From positions 1 through 46,078 of the forward strand of contig JAGLUN010000004.1 of assembly GCA_023134705.1 (NCBI GenBank): 46,078 nucleotides of DNA, in the 5' to 3' direction. The notes below the pieces were generated by a model. It made no database searches and was not told where the DNA came from. It was given only the letters and a program-made list of their open reading frames with translations. This document shows, in pieces, positions 1 to 8,671 of this stretch; positions within the stretch are counted from its first letter, which is position 1, and each line of letters opens with the position of its first letter. The stretch is from Candidatus Omnitrophota bacterium (lineage in GTDB: Bacteria; Omnitrophota; Gorgyraeia; Duberdicusellales; 4484-171). Made by a program: the position numbers and the translations under genes.

Positions 1-75
1 AGGAAAATTTGGAGTCGACCCGTGCAAAGCCTGCCCGTTAGGGCATAAGGGCAAATAATGCTAACTGCATTATTT
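1..75. repeat. Structured repeat, copy 1 (one 24-bp hairpin unit)
   Basis: This is the right-hand part of a structured element whose left edge lies outside the window. It holds one 24-bp unit at 22-45 with stem TGCCC/GGGCA around loop GTTA, followed by a hairpin AAATAATGC (53-61), loop TAACT, GCATTATTT (67-75). The same layout recurs at 16501-16623 with three units. The element ends three bases before the stop codon of the truncated minus-strand GxxExxY gene. Confidence 0.7.
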
Positions 76-78
76 GGG

Positions 79-219
79 TTAATAAACATATTCTAAAAAC
101 CCGAATCCTAATATCCTGTGCACTTCCATAGACGCACATATAATCTTCTCGGTTAAATCTTTATAGAGCCGTTTGCTGTCTTCATCTCGTGTAAATCTGG
201 TGAAATCTTGTGGTTTCAT
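79..219 (-). pseudogene. Truncated GxxExxY family gene (N-terminal 46 residues only)
   Basis: On the minus strand, an ATG at 219-217 opens a 46-codon frame beginning MKPQDFTRFTRDEDS and continuing through DLTEKIICASMEVHRILGFG to FLEYVY, then stop. This matches the N-terminus of the GxxExxY family, small proteins of unknown function whose name-giving motif (GFLExVY) is the last thing left here; full members run well past 100 residues. A purine-rich ribosome site (GAGGAGA) lies upstream on the same strand. The frame ends at the boundary of the structured repeat (1-75), so the gene looks broken by that repeat or by a deletion next to it. Family assignment is from memory of the motif; I am fairly sure of it. 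Confidence 0.65.
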
Positions 220-602
220 CTTTTCTCTGTCTCCTCTGTGGTTTTTTCTTCTTATTAGTTAGACGGTAGTTTAACTGAAAACGTTTACAGTGAATTTATT
301 TTTTTAGGTAGAGTAGCGCGGAAGAAAAAATCTAAGGAAAAGAATAGAGAAGAGGAGATAGGAAAGAAGGGTAATCAATCATTTCGGATTTTTCTAATGT
401 CTTTTTTCACGCGCTGCTCATTACGCGTTACGCATATCTGCGGCCATATGCATTTCCCCTAATCTTGTACTTTCATTAAATAACTAGCATCCAGCATCTA
501 GCATCGAGGATCTAGGATCAAGGATCTAGGATCAAGCATCCAGTATTGCATTCACAAACATTTTTCTTGTCTAAACACAATTTTTATATTAAACTCTATC
601 AC
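220..602. other. Intergenic region with palindrome and GATC-word array
   Basis: No supportable gene. A palindrome GCATAT/ATATGC lies near 430-450. A degenerate array of the words AGCATC and AGGATC runs at about 484-542, immediately before the phosphomutase gene. The stretch 330-375 is strongly purine-rich. No clear promoter was found for the downstream gene. Confidence 0.5.
484..542. repeat. Degenerate GATC-word array
   Basis: Short words of the form AGCATC, AGGATC and CTAGGATCA are repeated with small variations. The same vocabulary (GATNCTNGAT) returns at 8513-8560, 11031-11062 and 11131-11170, so it is a dispersed intergenic repeat type rather than a one-off. Confidence 0.6.
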
Positions 603-1799
603 ATGAAGTATATAGTGATTGTTCCTGACGGCGCGGCTGATTATCCTTTGGAAGTTCTGGGTAACCGTACCCCTTTGGAGGTAGCTGACACTCCTTATTT
701 AGATAAATTAGCTAAAGAAGGGGTTCTGGGTAGAGTTAAAACTGTTCCTCCAGGGTTTATTCCTTCTAGTGACGTGGCTAACCTTTCTCTTTTAGGGTAT
801 GAACCGGAAAAGTATTACGCCGGCCGGGGTCCGTTTGAAGCAGCTAATTTAGGGGTGCCTTTAGAGGAAGAGGATTTAGCCTTTCGCTGTAATTTGATTA
901 CCGAAAGTGACGGAAAATTATTAGATTACAGCGCCGGGCATATAAGCAATAAAGAGGCGGCTATTTTGATTGATTGCCTGGATAAAAATTTAAGCAGCGC
1001 GAAAGTAAAATTCTATCCCGGGAAGAGTTACCGCCATTTAATGGTTTACAAAGAAGGAGTGTCTTTAGGACTGGATAAATTGAAATATCTCCCTCCTCAT
1101 GACATTATGGGACAAAGTATTGAGAAGCATTTGCCTCAGGGAGATAACGCGCGGTCTATTGCGGAACTTACGCGTAAGTCTAAGGAAATCCTTGCCGGGC
1201 ATGAGATTAATAAGGTAAGAATAGATTTAGGAGAAAACCCCGCTAATATGATTTGGCTTTGGGGTTGCGGTAAGAATCCTAAGATGGAGAGTTTTGAAGA
1301 TAAATTCGGGATGAAGGGAGGAGTTATCTCAGCGGTTGATTTAATAAAGGGGATAGGTAAGATTATTAAACTCAGGGTTATAGAAGTTGAAGGAGCAACC
1401 GGTTATTATGATACTAATTATGAAGGCAAAGCCAGAGGGGCTTTAACCGCTTTAGAAGAAGTTGATTTTGTTTTTGTTCATATAGAAGCTACTGATGAAG
1501 CTTCACATAATCAGGATCTACGTATGAAGATAACCTGTATGGAAAGGATAGATAAATTAGTCGTGGGAACTATTCTGGAAGGTTTGCCCCCTGGCAAGGA
1601 TTTCAGGATATTAGTGGTTCCTGACCATCCCACTCCTATTTCTAAAAGAACCCATACTGATGAGCCTGTCCCTTTTTTAATCTATGGGAAAGGTATAGAA
1701 AAGGGGGCTTTCAGTTCATTTTCCGAACCGGAAGCTCAAACCAGCAATTTGTATTTCAAGAAGGGATCAGATCTTCTTAAATACTTTTTTCAAGAATGA
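603..1799 (+). CDS. ApgM-type phosphomutase / proposed homoserine kinase
   Basis: 398-residue member of the archaeal-type cofactor-independent phosphoglycerate mutase family in the alkaline phosphatase superfamily. Visible landmarks are the metal-binding VPDGAADY (residues 7-14), the nucleophile region IPSSDVANLSLLGY (about 53-66), HIEATDEASHNQD and the C-terminal VPDHPTPISKRTH metal ligands. Many bacterial members sit beside threonine/lysine genes and have been proposed to act as homoserine kinases; aspartate kinase is the next gene here (179 bp away), which favours that role over glycolysis. An upstream in-frame ATG at 546 would add 19 residues outside the family, so the ATG at 603, just before MKYIVIVPDG, is preferred. 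No clear Shine-Dalgarno site. Family assignment is secure; the substrate is inferred. Confidence 0.88.
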   Translation: MKYIVIVPDGAADYPLEVLGNRTPLEVADTPYLDKLAKEGVLGRVKTVPPGFIPSSDVANLSLLGYEPEKYYAGRGPFEAANLGVPLEEEDLAFRCNLITESDGKLLDYSAGHISNKEAAILIDCLDKNLSSAKVKFYPGKSYRHLMVYKEGVSLGLDKLKYLPPHDIMGQSIEKHLPQGDNARSIAELTRKSKEILAGHEINKVRIDLGENPANMIWLWGCGKNPKMESFEDKFGMKGGVISAVDLIKGIGKIIKLRVIEVEGATGYYDTNYEGKARGALTALEEVDFVFVHIEATDEASHNQDLRMKITCMERIDKLVVGTILEGLPPGKDFRILVVPDHPTPISKRTHTDEPVPFLIYGKGIEKGAFSSFSEPEAQTSNLYFKKGSDLLKYFFQE

Positions 1800-1978
1800 G
1801 TTCAGTCCTGAATTCCCGCTTTGGTTATGCTTGTTATAACGGTTTCCGCTCTTGTTTTTAAGGCGAGAGATTTTTGCCTGAAGGCGGATTATTTGTTTTT
1901 TGTAATTGATCTTGCCCTTATTATTATGCGCGGGTTTGTTTTAAATGAATGCAGGTTTTTGAAAAATAGAGTTAGGAA

Positions 1979-3211
1979 ATGAGTAAGTTGATTGTGCAGA
2001 AATATGGGGGCAGTTCGGTAGCTAATGTGAAGAAGATTAATCAGGTGGCCGAGAGAATTGTTTCTTATGCCCGGAAGAAAAATGAAATAGTGGTGGTTGT
2101 GTCAGCTATGGGAGATACTACCAATGAGTTAATCTCATTGGCAAAAGAGATTAATCCTCAGCCTTCAGAGCGGGAAATGGATATGCTTATTTCCACCGGA
2201 GAGCAGATATCCAGTTCTCTTCTTGCCATGGCTCTCCATAAAAAGAACTATGATGCTATTTCTTTTACCGGGTCGCAAGTGGGTATTATAACCGATGTTT
2301 ACCACACTAAAGCCAGAATTTTGAATATTGAGACTAAAAGAATAAAAGATGAGTTACAAAAAGCTAAAATTGTTATTATTGCCGGGTTCCAGGGGTTAAG
2401 TACTCATCAGGAGATAACTACTTTAGGCCGGGGCGGTTCTGATTTAAGCGCCGTGGCTTTGGCCTGTGCCCTGGGAGCGGATGTGTGTGAGATTTGTACG
2501 GATGTTGAAGGTGTTTATACTGCTGATCCCCGCATAGTAAAGGAGGCAAAAAAAATTAGTTATATAACTTTTGATGAAATGCTTGAGTTAGCTTCAAGAG
2601 GGGCTCAAGTTATGCATAAAAGAGCGGTGGAGGTAGCAAAAAAGTTCAATATCCCTTTACATGTAAGAAGCAGTTTTTCCAAGAAGGAGGGTACAATAAT
2701 TATGAAGAAAACTTCTTATATTGAGGAGCCGATAGTGAGAGGTATAGCCTTTACTGAAGATGAGGCCAAGATAACTGTTTGTAACCTTCCTGATAAACCG
2801 GGTGTAGCGGCCTTAATTTTTAATGAATTAGCCCAAAACCGGATTAACGTGGATATGATTGTTCAGAATGTCAGTCATAGAAAAATTACTGATATATCTT
2901 TTACCGTGCCTAAAACAAATCTGTTAAAAACTATAAAAGTTTCTAAAAGAATTGCCGAACGTATAGGAGCGGAGGAAGTTTTAATTGACGAGGATGTCAC
3001 TAAAGTTTCCATTGTGGGAGTGGGCATGAAATCTTATCATGGGGTAGCGGCAAGCTGTTTTTCGGTTTTAGCCGAGAATAAGATAAATATCGAGATGATT
3101 TCTACTTCCGAGATAAGCATATCCTGTATTTTAAGAAAAAAAGACGGAAAAAAAGCATTAAAAGCTTTGCATAAAGAGTTCGAATTGGATAAAATAAAAT
3201 CGAGAAGCTAA
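1979..3211 (+). CDS. lysC: Aspartate kinase
   Basis: 410-residue aspartokinase, phosphorylating L-aspartate in the first step to lysine, threonine and methionine. The N-terminal amino-acid kinase domain carries KYGGSSV (8-14), a TGEQ segment and GRGGSDLSAVALA near residue 150. Two C-terminal ACT regulatory domains follow (about 265-410), with NLPDKPGVAALIFNELAQ and a second copy VSIVGVGMKSYHGVAA. This is the length of monofunctional, feedback-regulated LysC. The ACT domains imply allosteric control by lysine and/or threonine, as usual in the family. The site TTAGGAA just precedes the ATG. It lies between the proposed homoserine kinase and the PilZ-PilT gene. Confidence 0.95.
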   Translation: MSKLIVQKYGGSSVANVKKINQVAERIVSYARKKNEIVVVVSAMGDTTNELISLAKEINPQPSEREMDMLISTGEQISSSLLAMALHKKNYDAISFTGSQVGIITDVYHTKARILNIETKRIKDELQKAKIVIIAGFQGLSTHQEITTLGRGGSDLSAVALACALGADVCEICTDVEGVYTADPRIVKEAKKISYITFDEMLELASRGAQVMHKRAVEVAKKFNIPLHVRSSFSKKEGTIIMKKTSYIEEPIVRGIAFTEDEAKITVCNLPDKPGVAALIFNELAQNRINVDMIVQNVSHRKITDISFTVPKTNLLKTIKVSKRIAERIGAEEVLIDEDVTKVSIVGVGMKSYHGVAASCFSVLAENKINIEMISTSEISISCILRKKDGKKALKALHKEFELDKIKSRS

Positions 3212-3298
3212 GTCATAAATATTAATATTAGTTTAAGCTAAGGAGTTAAAAGAGACGATTTTTGAATAGAGCTAATTATATATAATACGGAGAGGCAT

Positions 3299-4666
3299 AT
3301 GATGAGTAATGAGGATGAGAAGAGAAGAGATAAACGTTTTAGCTGCAGAATACCCATGAAGTATGAAATAATTAGGAAAGAAGGGGGGAGTGATATTGTT
3401 TTTTCTACTATCATAAGAGATGTTAGCTCCAGCGGATTAAGTTTTTATACTTTTGAAATTATTAATTTAGATTGCTTAGTAAAAGTTTTTTTCCATATTT
3501 CCTCAGAAGAATCAATATCTTTTGTTGCTAAAGTAAGCCGAGTGGAGAAATCTTGGGCGGGGGAATTAGGAACGTATATCGTAGGCGTACAGATAGAAAG
3601 AATAGATGAAGATGTCAGAGAGAAACTAAGAAAGTTCTTGGGTTATTGCGATATTGAGGGTATATTGGAGAAAATAGATCTGAAGGGCGTTCTTGACATC
3701 CATTTTTTAGCGGATTATTTTCTTATGGTAAAAAAATTTGGCCATGTAATCCCCGTACAAGAAGAACGTTTAAGTAAAGAAATTGTTCAGGGATTGCTTC
3801 TTAGTATTCTAACTGATCATCAATATAAAGTTTTTACAGAGGCCCGCGAGATAAATTTTATTTTTACCCATAAAGATATAAGATTCAGGGTTAATCTTCA
3901 TTTTCAACAAGGAAAGATAGAGGGAATATTTAGAATAATCCCTCCTAAGATTAAAACGTTAAAGGAATTAGGCCTTCCGCCCATCGTAAGGAATTTTCTT
4001 ACACATAAGAAAGGATTGATAATGGTAGCGGGAAGAACAGGTTCTGGTAAAACTACGACTTTAGCTTCTATGGTAGAATATCTAAACGATATCAGAGATG
4101 GTGTTCTTCTTTGCATAGAGGATCCTGTTGAATATATCCATACAAATAAAAAATGTATTATTAAACAGAGAGAAGTAGGTAAAGATACACTTTCTTTTTA
4201 CAATGCTGCTAAGAATGCGTTAAGGCAGAATCCTGACGTTTTGATCATAGGAGAGATTATAGATGTTGATACCATGGAAGTTGCCCTTACCGCGGCGGAA
4301 TCAGGAACATTAGTTTTAACCTCTCTCCATGCACCTAATTCTGCCTATGCTTTAGATAGAATAGTTTCTCTTTTTGCCGCTGATTTGCAGTCACATATTT
4401 TAACAAGGTTATCCTTAGTTCTTATAGGGCTAATAACGCAAGAATTGATTCCCAGAGTTGATAAAGAAGGATTAATCTTGTCCTCTGAAATTTTGGTAAT
4501 AAATAATGCTATGCGGAGGATTATTCGCCAGGGAGATTGGAAGCAAATCCCTACTATCCTTCAGACTAGTAAAGATATAGGCACACAATCTATGGAAAGT
4601 TCTATAAGGACATTGTACGAGGAAGAATTGATTAGTGAAGATTATTTAAGAGAATATCTTATTTAA
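3299..4666 (+). CDS. PilZ domain - PilT-like ATPase fusion
   Basis: 455 residues. Residues 1-115 look like a PilZ domain (RRDKRFSCRIPMKY, then DVSSSGLSF), the c-di-GMP-binding fold. The rest is a type II/IV secretion ATPase closest to PilT: Walker A GRTGSGKTT (245-253), Asp box IEDPVEY, Walker B DVLIIGEI and His box LTSLHA. A PilT-like C-terminus (EILVINNAMRRII, then a QSMESSIRTL segment) is also present. PilT retracts type IV pili. The usual GEIRD after Walker B reads GEIID. No other pilus genes are in the window. GGAGAGG precedes two adjacent ATGs (3299, 3302). It ends one base before citramalate synthase, so the two are probably co-transcribed. Domain calls are firm; c-di-GMP control is inferred. 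Confidence 0.85.
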   Translation: MMSNEDEKRRDKRFSCRIPMKYEIIRKEGGSDIVFSTIIRDVSSSGLSFYTFEIINLDCLVKVFFHISSEESISFVAKVSRVEKSWAGELGTYIVGVQIERIDEDVREKLRKFLGYCDIEGILEKIDLKGVLDIHFLADYFLMVKKFGHVIPVQEERLSKEIVQGLLLSILTDHQYKVFTEAREINFIFTHKDIRFRVNLHFQQGKIEGIFRIIPPKIKTLKELGLPPIVRNFLTHKKGLIMVAGRTGSGKTTTLASMVEYLNDIRDGVLLCIEDPVEYIHTNKKCIIKQREVGKDTLSFYNAAKNALRQNPDVLIIGEIIDVDTMEVALTAAESGTLVLTSLHAPNSAYALDRIVSLFAADLQSHILTRLSLVLIGLITQELIPRVDKEGLILSSEILVINNAMRRIIRQGDWKQIPTILQTSKDIGTQSMESSIRTLYEEELISEDYLREYLI

Positions 4667-4667
4667 T

Positions 4668-6245
4668 ATGAGAAAAATAGAAATTTACGATACTACTTTA
4701 AGAGATGGTTCCCAGACCCAAGGGATTTCTTATTCTGTCCGGGATAAGATCAGCATAGCAAAACGTTTAGATAAATTCGGTATGCACTATATCGAAGGCG
4801 GCTGGCCTTATTCTAATCCTAAAGACAGGGAGGTTTTTGATTATTTCAAGAAGAGTCCTTTAAAAAAATCAAAGATTGTTCCTTTTGGTTCGACCTGTCA
4901 TCCTTCAAAAAAGGCTTCTCAGGATAAGAATTTAATCAGTTTACTGAAAGCGGATACCGAATACGTGACTATTTTCGGAAAGTCCTGGGATCTCCATGTA
5001 AAAGACGCCTTAAGGATTAGTTTAGACGATAATTTAAGAATAATTCATGACAGTGTGAAATTTTTAAGAAAAAAAGGCAGGAAAGTTTTTTACGATGCCG
5101 AACATTTTTTTGACGGTTACAAACATAACCGGAATTACGCTTTGAAAACTTTGAAAGCCGCTTTGGAAGGGGGATCTGAGTTAGTTGTTTTATGCGATAC
5201 TAACGGCGGAACTTTAAGCTGGGAAATAAAAACCATTGTCAGGGATATTAAGGAAATGAGGGGTATCTCAGAATTCGGTATCCATTGTCACAATGATTCA
5301 GGTTTAGCTGTAGCGAATTCTTTAATCAGCATAGAGGATGGTTGTTCTCATATTCAGGGAACAGTTAATGGTTACGGCGAACGTTGCGGTAACGCGGATT
5401 TAATTCCTGTTATCGCTATCTTACAGCTTAAGATGAATTATAATATAATTCCTTCCGGGAAGTTGGCGGAGTTAACCGAGGTTTCTTATTTCGTGAGTGA
5501 AATAAGTAATATGGTTCATCGGAATAATCAGCCTTTCGCGGGTAAGTCCGCGTTTGCCCACAAAGGAGGGATTCATATCGACGCGGTGATAAAAAATTCC
5601 GCTTGTTACGAACATATTCTTCCTCATCTTGTGGGGAATAAGCGTCATTTCCTTGTTTCTGATTTGGCTGGTAAGTCTACTTTAGTGTCTAAGGCAAAGG
5701 ATTTAGAGTTTGATTTAGATAAAAAATCTTCTCAGGCTAAAAAACTTCATGGTTTAATCCAAAAGTTAGAAAAACAAGGGTATCAGTTTGAGTCAGCTGA
5801 AGCTTCGTTCAGGCTGCTTTTGGAGAGGGAGTTAAAAGAGCACAGGAAGTTTTTTGATCTTATGGGATACAGGGTGATTGTGGAGAAAAGAGAAGATAAC
5901 AAATTGATTTCCGAAGCGACAATTAAGTTGCGGGTAGACAAAAAACTTTATCATACTGCCAGTGAAGGAGACGGCCCGGTTAATGCTTTAGATAACGCTT
6001 TACGAAAGGCGCTTTCCGAAGTTTATCCTTCACTTCGCGAGATGCACCTGGTTGATTTTAAAGTAAGAGTGCTTGATGCTAAAAGCGGTACAGCCGCGCA
6101 GGTAAGAGTCCTAATTCAGTCACAGGATAAAACCGATAACTGGACTACAGTAGGCGTTTCCGAAAATATAATCGAAGCTTCATATAAAGCTCTGGTTGAT
6201 TCTATCGAGTACAAATTATTGAAGGATAGAAAGAAGAACGTTTAG
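4668..6245 (+). CDS. cimA: (R)-citramalate synthase
   Basis: 525-residue citramalate synthase, condensing pyruvate with acetyl-CoA in the threonine-independent route to 2-oxobutyrate and isoleucine. The HMGL-like TIM barrel is marked by YDTTLRDGSQTQG (7-19) and the HxH metal motif HCHND (206-210), followed by GTVNGYGERCGNADL. The C-terminal 150 residues form the LeuA-type regulatory dimer domain (DLMGYRVIVEKR, GDGPVNALDNALRKAL, then LVDFKVRVLD). The GGWPYSNPKD segment and the length separate it from 2-isopropylmalate synthase. It starts one base after the PilZ-PilT stop, suggesting translational coupling. Confidence 0.93.
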   Translation: MRKIEIYDTTLRDGSQTQGISYSVRDKISIAKRLDKFGMHYIEGGWPYSNPKDREVFDYFKKSPLKKSKIVPFGSTCHPSKKASQDKNLISLLKADTEYVTIFGKSWDLHVKDALRISLDDNLRIIHDSVKFLRKKGRKVFYDAEHFFDGYKHNRNYALKTLKAALEGGSELVVLCDTNGGTLSWEIKTIVRDIKEMRGISEFGIHCHNDSGLAVANSLISIEDGCSHIQGTVNGYGERCGNADLIPVIAILQLKMNYNIIPSGKLAELTEVSYFVSEISNMVHRNNQPFAGKSAFAHKGGIHIDAVIKNSACYEHILPHLVGNKRHFLVSDLAGKSTLVSKAKDLEFDLDKKSSQAKKLHGLIQKLEKQGYQFESAEASFRLLLERELKEHRKFFDLMGYRVIVEKREDNKLISEATIKLRVDKKLYHTASEGDGPVNALDNALRKALSEVYPSLREMHLVDFKVRVLDAKSGTAAQVRVLIQSQDKTDNWTTVGVSENIIEASYKALVDSIEYKLLKDRKKNV

Positions 6246-6536
6246 GCTGGGTACCCCGGCAAATACTGTTGGGCAAATTACGATCTTCTCGGGTAGTTTG
6301 TTGGTAGTAGTTTGTAGTTTGTTTAAAAAAAATCTGTTATCAGACCGCTTACCAAATATATCCTTTCCCCCAAACTACAATCCCCTTCCCCCAAACCAAC
6401 TACTAACTACAAACTACAATTCACAATCCCTGCCAAGATTCGCCGAATATCTGTTTTTACAACTTATCCTTGACAATTTTTGCTATGTGAGTTAAGGTAT
6501 TTAACCCTTTGCAGGGGTAAGAGAAAAGGTGGAAAT
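6246..6536. repeat. Intergenic gap with inverted TAGTTTG/CAAACTA words
   Basis: A run of GTAGTTTG words at 6291-6322 is matched by the complementary words CAAACTACAA and ACTACAAACTA at 6371-6420, giving a long imperfect inverted repeat. A short stem GCTGGG/CCCGGC lies at about 6247-6262. A small open frame through the array (6298-6495) is not a convincing gene. I looked for the conserved FMN riboswitch helices ahead of ribBA and did not find them. Confidence 0.55.
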
Positions 6537-7727
6537 ATGTTTGCTAATATTGAACAAATTTTAGAGGATATAAAGAAAGGCCGGCCGGTAATTGTTGTTG
6601 ATGATGAATCCCGGGAAAATGAAGGGGATTTGGTCGTTGCTGCCCAATTTGCCACGCCTGAAGTAATAAATTTCATGATTAAAGAAGGGAGGGGGTTAGT
6701 TTGCGTTCCTTTAACTAAAAGAAGGATAGAAGAGCTGCATCTGGAGTCAATAGCTCCTTTGAGAGGTAAAGAAGACCATTTTAAAACTGCCTGGAGGATG
6801 TCTGTTGATGCGGCGAGCGGGGTTACTACGGGGATTTCCGCTTTTGATCGTGCCCGGACTATAGAAGTCCTGATTAATCCTATCACTACTTTTTTTGATT
6901 TAATAAAACCGGGACACATTTTCCCTTTGGAAGCAAAAGAAGGCGGCGTCTTAGTAAGAACAGGACATACTGAGGCGGCAGTAGATTTAGCAAGGCTGGC
7001 AGGGTTATATTCTGCCGGAGTAATATGTGAGATAATAAAAGATGATGGGACTATGGCACGTCTGCCGGATTTGGCGAAGTTTGCCAAAAAGCATGCTTTA
7101 AAAATATGCACTATAGCTTCTTTAATTGAGTACCGGAGGAATAAAGAAAAATTAGTAAAATTGATAGAAAAGGTGCAGCTTCCTACCGAATATGGAGATT
7201 TTACTTTATGCCTTTATGATTCTTTAATTGATGGCTCGCATCATATAGCTTTAGTTAGGGGGGATTTGACCGAAAGTCCGGTTATGGTGAGGGTCCATTC
7301 CGAATGTCTTACCGGAGACACGTTTTTATCCAAAAGATGTGATTGCGGAGTGCAGTTATCTACGGCGTTAGAGTTGATTGCTAAAGAGGGAGGAGTCCTT
7401 CTTTATATGCGTCAGGAGGGGCGGGGGATAGGTTTGGGAAATAAGATAAAAGCTTATAAGCTTCAGGAGGAAGGTTTAGATACTGTGGAGGCGAATCAGG
7501 CTTTGGGGTTTGCTTCTGATTTAAGAGATTATGGTATCGGAGCCCAGATTTTAGTTGATTTAGGTTTAAAACGAATAAGCCTGCTTACTAATAACCCTAG
7601 AAAAATAATCGGCCTCCAAGGGTATGGCTTAGAAATCGTAGAAAGAGTGCAGATAAAAGCCGGGGATAAACAGGAAAACAGAAAATATTTAAAGACGAAG
7701 AAAATTAAACTGGACCATATTATGTAG
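6537..7727 (+). CDS. ribBA: DHBP synthase / GTP cyclohydrolase II
   Basis: 396-residue bifunctional riboflavin enzyme. The N-terminal half makes 3,4-dihydroxy-2-butanone 4-phosphate from ribulose 5-phosphate ([30 protein letters not shown]). The C-terminal half opens the GTP ring: [20 protein letters not shown] carries the zinc cysteines, followed by [11 protein letters not shown] and TNNPRKI. The preferred start is the ATG at 6537 behind AAAGGTGG, giving [15 protein letters not shown]; the 19 upstream in-frame residues are not family-like. With ribH and ribD downstream it supplies most of the riboflavin pathway, but no riboflavin synthase (ribE) is visible in the window. Confidence 0.95.
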   Translation: MFANIEQILEDIKKGRPVIVVDDESRENEGDLVVAAQFATPEVINFMIKEGRGLVCVPLTKRRIEELHLESIAPLRGKEDHFKTAWRMSVDAASGVTTGISAFDRARTIEVLINPITTFFDLIKPGHIFPLEAKEGGVLVRTGHTEAAVDLARLAGLYSAGVICEIIKDDGTMARLPDLAKFAKKHALKICTIASLIEYRRNKEKLVKLIEKVQLPTEYGDFTLCLYDSLIDGSHHIALVRGDLTESPVMVRVHSECLTGDTFLSKRCDCGVQLSTALELIAKEGGVLLYMRQEGRGIGLGNKIKAYKLQEEGLDTVEANQALGFASDLRDYGIGAQILVDLGLKRISLLTNNPRKIIGLQGYGLEIVERVQIKAGDKQENRKYLKTKKIKLDHIM

Positions 7728-8038
7728 ATTCTACCGTATGGATATAGGGTGATATGTAATAGGACAGAAGACAGAGGGCAGAAAAAACGAGGGACGAAGA
7801 ATAGATTCGAAATATATTATATAGAGTAGAGTTTACTTGACGTAACTTTACGCAACTTTAAGTAACCTTAAGTAACCTTAAGTAACTTTAAGTAATCTTA
7901 CACACGATACGCGATACGCGATACTGGATATTAGATATTTGATACTGGATAGATGATAGAGATTGGATAGAGCAAGCAGTGAGCAATTTGTCTTTACTCT
8001 CTGCCCTATGCTCTATGCATTTAGAACAGGGGGTGGTG
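7728..8038. other. Intergenic gap with 10-bp tandem array
   Basis: No gene is supported. It contains a six-unit 10-bp tandem array (7841-7900), directly followed by ACGCGATACGCGATAC words and GATATT/GATACTGGATA words to about 7965. The ribH ribosome site GGGGGTGG follows at the end. Confidence 0.6.
7841..7900. repeat. 10-bp tandem array, six units
   Basis: Six consecutive 10-bp units: CGTAACTTTA, CGCAACTTTA, AGTAACCTTA twice, AGTAACTTTA and AGTAATCTTA. The period is exact through all six, close to one helical turn, and the units differ by point changes. Confidence 0.85.
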
Positions 8039-8503
8039 ATGAAAGAAATTCGAGGTAATTATAATGGTAAAGGTAAAAGAATCGGTATTGTGGTATCCCG
8101 CTTTAATGAAATGGTGAGTGGCAGACTTTTAGAAGGGTGTATTGATGAATTAAAAAAACAAGGAGTAGAGGATAAAGATATTACAGTTTTTTGGACTCCG
8201 GGTTCTTTTGAGATACCCCAGGTTTTAGCTAAACTCTGTGATAATAAAAAATATGATGCTTTTATTTCTTTAGGAGCGGTGATTAGAGGAGATACTCCTC
8301 ATTTTGATTATATAGCGGCTGAATCTACTAAGGGTATTGCTAATCTTTCTCTGTCAAAAGGAATCCCCATAATTTTAGGGGTATTAACCTGTGATAGTGT
8401 AGATCAGGCACTGGAGCGGGCAGGAACTAAGCAAGGTAATAAAGGAAGAGATGCCGCGAGAAATGCCGTGGAAATGACTAATCTCTATAAGCAGATTCTT
8501 TGA
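8039..8503 (+). CDS. ribH: 6,7-dimethyl-8-ribityllumazine synthase
   Basis: 154-residue lumazine synthase, joining the ribBA and ribD products into 6,7-dimethyl-8-ribityllumazine; members assemble into pentamers or 60-subunit capsids. Typical motifs are VVSRFNEMVSGRLLEG, WTPGSFEIP, GAVIRGDTPHFDY with the catalytic His, and ILGVLTCDS. The ATG at 8039 behind GGGGGTGG matches the family N-terminus; the 20 upstream in-frame residues derive from repeat sequence. It stands in a scattered riboflavin set with ribBA upstream and ribD downstream. Confidence 0.94.
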   Translation: MKEIRGNYNGKGKRIGIVVSRFNEMVSGRLLEGCIDELKKQGVEDKDITVFWTPGSFEIPQVLAKLCDNKKYDAFISLGAVIRGDTPHFDYIAAESTKGIANLSLSKGIPIILGVLTCDSVDQALERAGTKQGNKGRDAARNAVEMTNLYKQIL

Positions 8504-8512
8504 AAGTAGAGA

Positions 8513-8571
8513 GATCCTAGATCCTAGATGCTCGATCTTAGATGCTCGATACGCGATACGTAAGGCTTACT
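8513..8571. repeat. GATC-word array with ACGCGATACG
   Basis: GATCCTAGATCCTAGATGCT-type words pass into GATACGCGATACG. This is the same vocabulary as at 484-542, 7905-7925 and 11031-11190. Confidence 0.6.
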
Positions 8572-8671
8572 TCTTTATGTTAGTATAGTTTGTGTTTGCG
8601 GTTAACAAAGTGTGTTCAATCTTGATTTTGTGGGGATTGTGACATAGTTTGAATTTGAATTAATTGGAATA

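Noticed and set aside
6298-6495. Small open frame of 65 codons
   Set aside because: It is generated by the TAGTTTG/CAAACTA word arrays and has low-complexity content and no ribosome site.
6246-6536. FMN riboswitch upstream of ribBA
   Set aside because: The conserved RFN helices and loop sequences are not present; the gap is word repeats and a short stem.
6464-7111. 215-codon minus-strand frame opposite ribBA
   Set aside because: A shadow of a highly conserved gene; its sequence shows no motif.
7841-7900. CRISPR array
   Set aside because: Repeats are contiguous 10-bp units without spacers and there are no cas genes.
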